In this document: in pieces, positions 1 to 5,381 of the stretch | Layout: each line of letters begins with the position of its first letter | How positions within the stretch are numbered: position 1 is the stretch's first letter | NCBI GenBank assembly: GCA_035295985.1 | Contig: DATHBT010000317.1 | Span: forward strand, 1 to 6,999 | Source: JAIVGV01 sp035295985 | GTDB lineage: Bacteria; Acidobacteriota; Blastocatellia; Pyrinomonadales; Pyrinomonadaceae | Length of the DNA stretch: 6,999 nt | Reading direction: 5' to 3' | The notes under the pieces: model-generated | Database searches by the model: none | Seen by the model: the letters and a program-made list of their open reading frames with translations, nothing else | Told to the model about the DNA's origin: nothing | Program-made: the position numbers and the translations under genes

Positions 1-1
1 T

Positions 2-1330
2 TCAGGCAGTGATAGACGGGCGTCTTTCGGCGGGTGAGGTTTCTTCGGCGCGGTTGTAAACGAGGCGGCCGGCGACGAAGGTGGCGACGGGCGCGCCGCG
101 CAGAGTCCAACCGTCGAAGGGCGTGTTGCGGCTCTTCGAGCGCGAGCGGGCGGCGTCGAAAGTCCACGTCGAGCCGGGGTCGAGGACGGTCACGTCGGCC
201 CACGCACCGGGGCGGAGCGTGCCGCGCCCTTCGAGGCGGAAGATGCGAGCGGGGTTCGTGGAGCAGAGTTCGACGAGCCGTTCGAGGCTGATGACGCCCG
301 TGTGAACGAGCCTGTCGAGCGCGAGGCCGACCGCGGTTTCGAGGCCGGTGATGCCGAAGGGCGCGTTGTCGTATTCGAGCGCCTTCTCGTCGGCATGGTG
401 CGGCGCGTGATCCGTGGCGATGGCGTCAACCGTCCCGTCGCGCAGACCTTCGAGGACGGCTTCGAGGTGATCGGGGCTGCGCAGCGGCGGGCACATCTTC
501 GTGTTCGTGTCGTAGTCGCGCACCCGTTCGTCCGTCAGCGTGAAGTGGTGCGGCGTCGCCTCGCACGTTACCTGCAACCCCTTCTCCTTCGCGCGGCGGA
601 CGGCTTCGAGCGCACCGCGCGTGGAGACGTGTGCGAGGTGCAGGCGCGCGCCGGTGAGTTCCGCGAGCGCGCAGTCGCGCAGCGCGTCCAGCTCTTCGGC
701 CAGAGCGGGGTGGCCGCGCAGGCCCAGACGGAGCGACCAGGCGCCCTCGTGCATCACGCCGCCCGCGGTGAGCGTGCGATCCTCGCAGTGATCCATCACC
801 GTCAGATCGAAGCCGCGCGCGTACTCCATCGCGCGGCGCATCAGGCCGGCAGACGGGACGGGGTGGCCGTCGTCCGTCACGGCGACGATGCCGGCCCGCC
901 TCATCTCGCCCATCTCGGCCAGCTCCACACCCTTCGATCCTTTCGTGATAGCGCCGACGGGAAAGACGTTCGCGAGGCCCGCGGCTTCGGCCTGCTCGAT
1001 GACGAAGCGCGTGACGGCCGGGTTGTCGTTCACCGGATCGGTGTTCGGCATCGCGCAGACACTCGTCCAGCCGCCCGCGACCGCCGCGGCCGTCCCCGAC
1101 TCGACAGTCTCCTTGTACTCCTGCCCCGGCTCGCGCAGGTGCGTGTGCAAATCTATGAAGCCCGGAGCGACGACGAGGCCGGTCGCGTCGAAGGCCTCGA
1201 CGCCTTCGGGCCGCGCGTCGCTGCGTCCGAGCACCGCCGCGACGCGCCCGCCCTCGACGAGCAGACTCTTCTCGCCGTTGACGCCCTGCGTCGGGTCGAT
1301 CACGTAGCCGTTTGCGATGAGCAGGCGCAT
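2..1330 (-). CDS. pyrC: Dihydroorotase, class I (PyrC)
   Basis: Cytoplasmic amidohydrolase that cyclises N-carbamoyl-aspartate to dihydroorotate, the third step of UMP synthesis. The 442 residues show the whole family pattern: metal-binding DLHTHLREPG (H62, H64), AMPNTDP (N96), the TDDG ligand motif (D153/D154), MDHCED (H181), HLAHVST (H231, H234), the substrate-loop region with NTKMCPPLR (N276) and the catalytic ATDHAPH (D307). All expected metal and catalytic residues are present, and TDDG with HTHLREPG marks the class I (Bacillus/Aquifex-like) rather than the shorter E. coli class II enzyme. Length is slightly above the usual 420-430; the last 15 or so residues look like a nonconserved tail. 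The ATG is set by the conserved beginning (MRLLIANGYVIDP). It is the last gene of pyrR-pyrB-pyrC, 48 nt after the pyrB stop. No Shine-Dalgarno is visible: the start codon directly follows a pyrimidine-rich heptamer array. The stop falls at positions 2-4, so the gene is complete. Confidence 0.97.
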   Translation of the reverse strand: MRLLIANGYVIDPTQGVNGEKSLLVEGGRVAAVLGRSDARPEGVEAFDATGLVVAPGFIDLHTHLREPGQEYKETVESGTAAAVAGGWTSVCAMPNTDPVNDNPAVTRFVIEQAEAAGLANVFPVGAITKGSKGVELAEMGEMRRAGIVAVTDDGHPVPSAGLMRRAMEYARGFDLTVMDHCEDRTLTAGGVMHEGAWSLRLGLRGHPALAEELDALRDCALAELTGARLHLAHVSTRGALEAVRRAKEKGLQVTCEATPHHFTLTDERVRDYDTNTKMCPPLRSPDHLEAVLEGLRDGTVDAIATDHAPHHADEKALEYDNAPFGITGLETAVGLALDRLVHTGVISLERLVELCSTNPARIFRLEGRGTLRPGAWADVTVLDPGSTWTFDAARSRSKSRNTPFDGWTLRGAPVATFVAGRLVYNRAEETSPAERRPSITA

Positions 1331-1339
1331 GGGAAAGAA

Positions 1340-1374
1340 GCTGTTAGCGATTAGCTGTTAGCCGTTAGCCGTAA
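1340..1374. repeat. Heptamer array, GCTGTTA family, upstream of pyrC
   Basis: Read on the plus strand, five consecutive 7-nt units: GCTGTTA, GCGATTA, GCTGTTA, GCCGTTA, GCCGTAA. On the pyrC (minus) strand they read as GCTAACA-like units, followed by a short pyrimidine run and then the pyrC ATG. Positions 1338-1362 match the segment just before pyrF apart from one extra heptamer there. The array fills most of the 48-nt pyrB-pyrC gap, so any translation signal of pyrC has to lie in it. Confidence 0.9.
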
Positions 1375-1377
1375 GAA

Positions 1378-1412
1378 GTCAGTTGTCAGTTGTCAGTTGT
1401 CCGTGGTCGGTG
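1378..1412. repeat. Heptamer array, GTCAGTT family, at the pyrB 3' end
   Basis: Plus strand reads GTCAGTT three times, then GTCCGTG and GTCGGTG: five 7-nt units, three nucleotides away from the GCTGTTA array. On the minus strand the unit is AACTGAC, which contains TGA. The array overlaps the pyrB 3' end: it encodes the final residues of PyrB and supplies its stop codon at 1379-1381. The unit length resembles the short tandemly repeated repetitive (STRR) heptamers known from cyanobacteria; kinship with them is not implied. Confidence 0.9.
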
Positions 1413-2617
1413 GGCGGCTGGGCGTTGGCCGTCGGGGCCGCGAGCTTCGGGCGGTTGGGACGAAGTCGGCGGTGACGATCTTGGGGGATGCCGGCGGTGA
1501 CTGTTTCGAATTCGAGTGCCGACTGCGCGCCGTCGTCAGTTGTGGATAGGGCCGCCCGTGTCGCCGCGTCGCTCGGTTGAACGGCGCGCTGCGGCTCGCT
1601 TGCTGAGTCGCCGGCTGATGAAGTCTCGCCTGAAGTCTGCTGCTCGGCTTTGGCGCGTTCGTCCCCGTGCTGCGCGAGGAGCGAGCCGCCCGCGAGCAGG
1701 TAGAGGACGGCCATGCGGACGGCCAGTCCGTTGGCGACCTGATCGAGGATGAGTGAGCGCGTGCCGTCGGCCACGTCGGACGCGATCTCGATGCCGCGGT
1801 TCATCGGGCCGGGGTGCATCACGATGGCGTCGGGCCTGGCCGCGCCGAGGCGCTTCAGGTTCAGCCCGTAGTGAACCGCGTACTCGCGTAAGGAAGGCAG
1901 GAAGGCCGACGACTGCCGCTCGCGCTGGATACGCAAGACCATCACCACGTCCGCGCCCTCGACCGCCTCCTCGACGCGGTTCGCGATGCTGACACCGCCG
2001 CTTTCGACGAGCGACGTGAACTCCGGCGGCGCGAGCGTGCCCGGCCCCGCGAGGCGGACGCGCGCGCCGAGCTTGGTAAGCAGGTGCGTGTTCGAGCGAG
2101 CGACGCGCGAGTGGAGCACGTCGCCGAGGATGGCGACTTCCAGCCCTTCGATCCGCCCCTTCTGCTGTCGGATGGTGAGTGCGTCTAAGAGCGCCTGCGT
2201 CGGGTGCTCGTGCGCGCCGTCGCCCGCGTTGACTATGGCCGAGCGGCAGACGCGGGCGAGCGCGTGCGGCGCGCCGGCCGAGGGGTGGCGGATGACGATG
2301 AAGTCGGGGGCCATCGCTTCGAGGTTGCGGGCGGTGTCGAGCAGCGTCTCGCCCTTGGTGACGCTCGAAGTCGATGAGCTGATGTTGATGGTGTCGGCCG
2401 AAAGGCGCTTGCCGGCGATCTCGAAGGAGGTGCGCGTCCGCGTGGAAGGCTCGAAGAAGAGGTTGACGAGGGTGCGGCCCCGCAGGGTCGGGACCTTCTT
2501 GATCTCGCGCGCGTTGATCTCGCGGAAGGTTTCGGCCGTGTCGAGGACGTGCGCGATCTCTTCGGGCGAAAGCTCCGCGATGCCCAGCAGGTGTCTGCGC
2601 TGCAACCCGGCCTCCAC
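1379..2617 (-). CDS. pyrB: Aspartate carbamoyltransferase catalytic chain with long C-terminal tail (PyrB)
   Basis: Condenses carbamoyl phosphate with aspartate to N-carbamoyl-aspartate, the committed step of UMP synthesis, in the cytoplasm as a trimer in this family. Residues 6-312 are a normal catalytic chain: carbamoyl-phosphate site FFEPSTRTRTSFE (54-66), the 80s-loop SSVTKGET (K88), AHEHPTQALLDA (135-146), the aspartate-domain segment VMVLRIQRERQ (225-235) and MHPGPMNRG (267-275). The family is about 305-315 residues; here about 100 extra residues follow LYLLAGGS. They are Ser/Thr/Ala-, Gln- and later Arg/Pro-rich, probably disordered, use many A/T-ending codons unlike the core, and end inside a heptamer array (final residues GQLTTDN). 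No pyrI regulatory chain is seen. The GTG at 2617 is the longest choice; a TTG at 2603-2605, five nucleotides after a good GGAGG, would start the protein at QRRHLLGI and looks at least as likely. Confidence 0.95.
   Translation of the reverse strand: MEAGLQRRHLLGIAELSPEEIAHVLDTAETFREINAREIKKVPTLRGRTLVNLFFEPSTRTRTSFEIAGKRLSADTINISSSTSSVTKGETLLDTARNLEAMAPDFIVIRHPSAGAPHALARVCRSAIVNAGDGAHEHPTQALLDALTIRQQKGRIEGLEVAILGDVLHSRVARSNTHLLTKLGARVRLAGPGTLAPPEFTSLVESGGVSIANRVEEAVEGADVVMVLRIQRERQSSAFLPSLREYAVHYGLNLKRLGAARPDAIVMHPGPMNRGIEIASDVADGTRSLILDQVANGLAVRMAVLYLLAGGSLLAQHGDERAKAEQQTSGETSSAGDSASEPQRAVQPSDAATRAALSTTDDGAQSALEFETVTAGIPQDRHRRLRPNRPKLAAPTANAQPPTDHGQLTTDN
2611..2615 (-). promoter_or_regulatory. 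Shine-Dalgarno for an alternative pyrB TTG start
   Basis: On the minus strand GGAGG occupies 2615-2611 and is followed after five nucleotides by TTG (2605-2603), codon 5 of the longer reading. A second motif, AAGGAG at 2636-2631, is 13 nt before the GTG at 2617, longer than usual. Aspartate carbamoyltransferases commonly begin close to the QRRHLLGI-type segment, which supports the TTG. This is the only pyr gene in the window with a strong Shine-Dalgarno. Confidence 0.55.
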
Positions 2618-2668
2618 TTCTCCCGCACGACTCCTTATCCGCCCGGCCGCCCACGACCGGCGGGCACG

Positions 2669-2694
2669 AAAAAGGCGACCCGTTAAGGTCGCCT
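2669..2694 (-). terminator. Rho-independent terminator between pyrR and pyrB
   Basis: On the minus strand an 8-bp stem AGGCGACC / GGTCGCCT (2694-2687 with 2680-2673) encloses the 6-nt loop TTAACG and runs directly into a T tract (2673-2669). It starts 6 nt after the pyrR stop codon and lies inside an otherwise same-strand pyrR-pyrB-pyrC run, so it is either a partial terminator or a regulated attenuator, not the end of an operon. PyrR-controlled attenuators in Bacillus occur at the equivalent place, between pyr genes. Confidence 0.85.
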
Positions 2695-2740
2695 CGGCGG
2701 CTAGCCCCCCTCGCCCGCGGGCCGCTCGACGATGGCGACC
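2687..2740 (-). promoter_or_regulatory. Candidate antiterminator competing with the pyrR-pyrB terminator
   Basis: GGTCGCC at minus 2740-2734, inside the last codons of pyrR (part of EEAVAIV), is identical to the 3' arm of the terminator stem. It can therefore pair over 7 bp with the terminator's 5' arm GGCGACC (2693-2687), and that fold excludes the terminator. A 6-bp stem, TCGACG (2756-2751) with CGTCGA (2731-2726), could in turn enclose the upstream arm. These pairings are seen in the sequence; the role as a PyrR-dependent attenuator is inference. I could not find a convincing match to the Bacillus PyrR-binding loop consensus, so sensor recognition is unproven. Confidence 0.4.
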
Positions 2741-3267
2741 GCCTCTTCCCCGTCGAACTCGTTGAGCATCACCTTGATGATCTCGCTCCGCTTCGTCGGC
2801 GCGAACTTCCCGACGTAGTCGGCCTGTATCGGCAGCTCGCGGTGCTCGCGCCCGCGGTCAACGAGCACGGCCAACTGCACGCGGCGCGGGCGGCCGAAGT
2901 CGATGAGCTGATCGAGGGCGGCGCGCACGGTGCGGCCCGTGTAGAGCACGTCGTCGATGAGGACGATGTTGCGGTTATCGACGCCGCCCGGCAGGTCTGT
3001 GCGGTTGACGATGGGGTTCGCGCCGACGGTCGAAAGGTCGTCGCGGTAGAGCGTGATGTCCACCACCCCGACGGGCGGGCGCTGCCCTTCGAGGTCGGCG
3101 ATCTTGTCGGCCAGGCGGTTCGCCAGCGGCACGCCGCGGCGCTGCACGCCGACCAGGTAGAGATCGCTCGCGCCGTGGTTCTCCTCGACGATCTCGGAGG
3201 CCAGGCGGGCCAGCGCGCGGTTGATCCGCGCCCCGTCCATGATGCGAACCTTCTCGGTGAACTCCAT
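2701..3267 (-). CDS. pyrR: Bifunctional pyr operon regulator / uracil phosphoribosyltransferase (PyrR)
   Basis: PyrR proteins bind pyr mRNA when UMP or UTP is high and cause attenuation; many also make UMP from uracil and PRPP. The 188 residues follow the Bacillus protein closely: an N-terminal segment VRIMDGARINRALARLASEIVEEN (7-30; described here by its match to the Bacillus N-terminus), LYLVGVQRRGVPLANRL, DITLYRDDLS (70-79), the PRPP loop LIDDVLYTGRTVRAAL (103-118), RRVQLAVLVDRGREHRELPI and ADYVGK. Length matches the usual 175-190. The ATG at 3267 aligns with the Bacillus start; an internal Met10 would remove conserved residues. Being first in the leftward unit with a terminator right after it fits an mRNA-binding attenuator protein that controls pyrB-pyrC. 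No Shine-Dalgarno precedes the start. Confidence 0.96.
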   Translation of the reverse strand: MEFTEKVRIMDGARINRALARLASEIVEENHGASDLYLVGVQRRGVPLANRLADKIADLEGQRPPVGVVDITLYRDDLSTVGANPIVNRTDLPGGVDNRNIVLIDDVLYTGRTVRAALDQLIDFGRPRRVQLAVLVDRGREHRELPIQADYVGKFAPTKRSEIIKVMLNEFDGEEAVAIVERPAGEGG

Positions 3268-3276
3268 CGTCGGCGG

Positions 3277-3305
3277 ATACTAACAGAGCGTGTGACAAGT
3301 GACAA
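3277..3305 (-). promoter_or_regulatory. Candidate sigma-70-type promoter of pyrR
   Basis: Minus strand: TTGTCA (3305-3300, 5 of 6 matches to TTGACA), a 17-nt spacer, then TAGTAT (3282-3277, 4 of 6 to TATAAT). The start site would fall near 3270, only about 3 nt before the pyrR ATG, giving a nearly leaderless mRNA, which agrees with the lack of a Shine-Dalgarno. The -35 hexamer comes from a heptamer repeat unit; the neighbouring units are out of spacing. Predicted only from spacing and consensus. Confidence 0.4.
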
Positions 3306-3312
3306 GAGACAA
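3292..3312. repeat. Heptamer array in the pyrR-pyrD divergent gap
   Basis: Three 7-nt units GTGACAA, GTGACAA, GAGACAA, then GTTAAAC. Same period as, and similar in wording to, the arrays near pyrB/pyrC and downstream of pyrF (CTGACAA units there). It lies in the 97-bp divergent gap where the promoters of both units must sit, and overlaps the pyrR -35 candidate. For pyrD, GTGACA (3292-3297) with TTAAAC 16 nt later is a weaker possible promoter. Confidence 0.8.
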
Positions 3313-3364
3313 GTTAAACTCGCGTTTGCTCTGACGATCCGGCTTCGAATCATTCCTCAGCACG

Positions 3365-4546
3365 GTGCTTTACCGCTCCCTTTTACGCCCCGCGCTCTTC
3401 CGGCTTGAGCCGGAGGCGGCCCACGAATTCGCGCTCCACACACTTTCAACGGCACTCGGTACGGAGGCCGCGCGCCGCGCCGCGTCGCGGCGCTTCTCAC
3501 GCTCGCCGTTCGGCGAGATCGAGAGGTTCGGACTCAGGTTCAAGAACCCGGTCGGGCTGGCCGCGGGCTTCGACAAGAACGGAAAGGTGGCAAGGCAGCT
3601 CGCCGCGCTCGGCTTTGGCTTCGTCGAGGTCGGGACGGTCACGCACCTGCCGCAGGCGGGGAATCCGCGCCCGCGCCTCTTCCGGCTGCCGGAAGATCGC
3701 GCGCTCGTTAACCGGCTTGGCTTCAACAACGAGGGGGCGGCGGCGCTCGCGCGGCGGATCGCGCGGGACGGGAAGCCTGACTGCGTGCTCGGCGTCAACA
3801 TCGGCAAGAGCCGCGCCGTCGCCGTCGAGGAGGCCGCGGCCGACTACCTCGCCAGCTTCGATCTCGTCCGCCCGTTCGCCGACTACGTGGCCGTCAACGT
3901 CAGCTCGCCCAACACGCCGTGCCTGCGCGAGCTACAGCGCGCAGACGCGCTCGAATCACTTCTCACGTTGATCCAGCGGCGCAACCGCGAGACGGGCGCG
4001 AGACCGGCCGGCGACGGCGACGCGAAACAGTCAGGCGTGGATAGTCAGCCTTCGGGGGAGGCCGTCACGCGAGGGCCGCTGCCGCTGCTGGTTAAAGTCG
4101 CCCCCGATCTCGGCGAGGGGGAGCTTGAGTTGATCGCGGATGTCGCGCTGCGCGCCGGCATCGCCGGCGTCATCGCGACGAACACGACGACGAGCCGCGA
4201 CGGCCTGCGCCGCACCGCGCCCGCCCGCGTTGCGGCCTGCGGCGAAGGCGGCCTGAGCGGAGCACCCTTGCGAGCGCGCTCGACAGAGGTCGTCGCCTCG
4301 CTGTACCGTCTCTCGCGCGGCGCGCTGACAATCGTCGGGGTCGGCGGCGTCTTCACGGCCCGCGACGCCTGGGAGAAGGTTTGCGCCGGCGCGAGCCTCG
4401 TGCAGATCTACACAGGCTTCGTCTATCAGGGCGCGACGGCCGCGCGCGACATCAACGACGGACTGGCAGAACTCGCGCGCCGCGACGGCTTCGCTTCGCT
4501 CGACGCGGCGGTCGGGTGTAAGGCGGAAGAAGCTGTTGGCTTTTAG
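3365..4546 (+). CDS. pyrD: Dihydroorotate dehydrogenase, class 2 quinone-dependent (PyrD)
   Basis: FMN enzyme that oxidises dihydroorotate to orotate and passes electrons to membrane quinone, the fourth step. Class 2 is indicated by the N-terminal membrane-association segment LYRSLLRPALFRLEPEAAHEFAL (first 24 residues, E. coli-like), GLAAGFDKNG (K71), NRLGFNN (116-122) and a catalytic serine in VNVSSPNTP (S181; classes 1A/1B use cysteine). Further FMN/substrate residues: N183, K243 in LLVKVAPD, N272 in ATNTT, GGLSGAPL (294-301) and GVGGVFTARDA plus YTGFVYQG near the end. The usual PNTPGLR reads PNTPCLR (C186). With 393 residues it is long: about 20 extra residues sit at 210-236 between S181 and K243, and the C-terminus (EEAVGF) is encoded by the start of a repeat. 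The GTG start matches the family beginning; no clear Shine-Dalgarno. No pyrK is needed for this class. First gene of the rightward unit. Confidence 0.96.
   Translation: MLYRSLLRPALFRLEPEAAHEFALHTLSTALGTEAARRAASRRFSRSPFGEIERFGLRFKNPVGLAAGFDKNGKVARQLAALGFGFVEVGTVTHLPQAGNPRPRLFRLPEDRALVNRLGFNNEGAAALARRIARDGKPDCVLGVNIGKSRAVAVEEAAADYLASFDLVRPFADYVAVNVSSPNTPCLRELQRADALESLLTLIQRRNRETGARPAGDGDAKQSGVDSQPSGEAVTRGPLPLLVKVAPDLGEGELELIADVALRAGIAGVIATNTTTSRDGLRRTAPARVAACGEGGLSGAPLRARSTEVVASLYRLSRGALTIVGVGGVFTARDAWEKVCAGASLVQIYTGFVYQGATAARDINDGLAELARRDGFASLDAAVGCKAEEAVGF
4030..4050. repeat. Short heptamer run inside the PyrD insertion
   Basis: Three in-phase 7-nt units GTCAGGC, GTGGATA, GTCAGCC. The second is identical to GTGGATA at 1542-1548, which in the pyrB tail also follows a GTCAGTT unit (1535-1541). 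This run lies in the stretch of pyrD that encodes the extra residues 210-236, absent from ordinary PyrD. Three degenerate units could arise by chance, so the match to the pyrB tail carries most of the weight. Confidence 0.45.
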
Positions 4547-4646
4547 CCGTTGGCTTTTAGCCTGAAGAAAGCAGCTCTCACCTTTCACCTCGCCTTTGGA
4601 TTTGGTTTTGCTAACAGCTAATCGCTAACAGCTAACAGCTTCTTTC
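4525..4646. repeat. Long imperfect palindrome of heptamers spanning the pyrD end and the pyrF leader
   Basis: Arms 4525-4561 and 4610-4646 pair over 37 positions with only four mismatches and a few G-U wobbles; the loop is 48 nt (4562-4609). The left arm begins inside the last codons of pyrD (GAAGAAGCTGTTGGC) and continues as units GCTTTTA, GCCGTTG, GCTTTTA. The right arm is GCTAACA-like units and ends three nucleotides before the pyrF ATG. It fills the 102-nt pyrD-pyrF gap. In RNA the hairpin would put the whole pyrF leader in a stem. No T tract follows, so a terminator role is unlikely; an mRNA-stability or processing structure is possible. Confidence 0.85.
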
Positions 4647-4648
4647 CG

Positions 4649-5380
4649 ATGAGCAACAAACTGATCGTCGCGCTCGACGTGGAGACGCCCGCGAGGGCGC
4701 GGGAGGTGTTCGCGGCTGTGCGCGAGTCGGCGGGGATGTTCAAGATCGGCTCGCAGCTCTTCACGGCGGCGGGGCCGGAGATCGTTCGGGAGATCGTCAC
4801 TGCCGGGTCGCGCGTCTTCCTCGATCTCAAGTTCCACGACATCCCGAACACGGTCGCGGCTGCGGCGCGCGAGGCGGCGCGCCTCGGCGTCTCGTTGCTG
4901 AACGTCCACGCGCTCGGCGGGCGCGAGATGATGCGGCGCGCGGCCGACGCAGTTACGGAGACGGCCGAGCGCGAGGGGCTGGCACGGCCCGCGGTCATCG
5001 CCGTCACCGTGCTGACTAGTTCAGACGCCGCGACGCTCTCGGAGCTGGGGCTGCCCTTCACGCCGGAGTCGCAGGCCACGCTGCTGGCGCGCCTCGCCGC
5101 CGCGAGCGGGATGGACGGCGTCGTCGCCTCGGCGCACGAGGTCAGGCAGGTGCGCTCGGTCGCGATGCGCGAGAACTTCCTCGTCGTGACGCCGGGCGTC
5201 AGGCGCAGGGCCATCGAGCAGGACGATCAGAAGCGCGTGATGTCGCCCGGCGAGGCTGCGCGCGCCGGGGCCGACTACATCGTCGTCGGCCGCGCGATCC
5301 TCAACGCGCCCGACCCGGCCGCCGCCGCGCGCGAGATCAGCGAGGAGATCGCCGCCGCCGAACAGTCGGCCGCCGGTTGA
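4649..5380 (+). CDS. pyrF: Orotidine 5'-phosphate decarboxylase, class I (PyrF)
   Basis: Decarboxylates OMP to UMP, the last step of the pathway, as a cytoplasmic TIM-barrel dimer. The 243 residues contain the catalytic array DLKFHDIPNTV (D59, K61, D64), an early lysine in MFKIGSQLF (K32), ALDV near the N-terminus (D10), the NVHALGG strand (85-91), VTPGVR (180-185) and the phosphate-binding VVGRAI (R215). This is the short bacterial group I type with its usual length of 230-245, not the longer group with a different motif. The start is set by SNKLIVALDV, typical of the family. It follows pyrD by 102 nt and has no Shine-Dalgarno: the nucleotides before ATG are a repeat arm followed by TTCTTTCCG. 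It ends the rightward pyr pair; a large palindrome with a T run follows. Confidence 0.97.
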   Translation: MSNKLIVALDVETPARAREVFAAVRESAGMFKIGSQLFTAAGPEIVREIVTAGSRVFLDLKFHDIPNTVAAAAREAARLGVSLLNVHALGGREMMRRAADAVTETAEREGLARPAVIAVTVLTSSDAATLSELGLPFTPESQATLLARLAAASGMDGVVASAHEVRQVRSVAMRENFLVVTPGVRRRAIEQDDQKRVMSPGEAARAGADYIVVGRAILNAPDPAAAAREISEEIAAAEQSAAG

Positions 5381-5381
5381 G

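Noticed and set aside
302..1354. 350-residue open frame on the plus strand opposite pyrC
   Set aside because: It is the antisense of a fully motif-bearing dihydroorotase; the product is Arg/Ala/Val-rich with no recognisable domain, as expected of a GC-rich shadow frame.
1340..1412. CRISPR-like repeats
   Set aside because: Units are 7 nt, contiguous and degenerate, with no 20-40 nt repeats separated by spacers and no cas genes.
1379..1681. PyrB tail as a fused PyrI regulatory chain or second enzyme
   Set aside because: No zinc-binding cysteine pattern or fold-like sequence; the tail is low complexity.
1536..2654. 372-residue minus-strand frame overlapping pyrB
   Set aside because: Same strand but another frame than PyrB; composition is Arg/Pro/His-rich and without motifs, while PyrB has every catalytic signature.
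2741..2756. Bacillus-type PyrR-binding loop (UCCAGAGAGGCU-like) in the pyrR 3' end
   Set aside because: Only an AGAGGC core is shared and the flanking consensus is missing, too little to claim a PyrR site.
4533..4646. Rho-independent terminator between pyrD and pyrF
   Set aside because: The long hairpin is AT-containing with wobbles and its 3' arm is followed by the pyrF start codon rather than a T tract.
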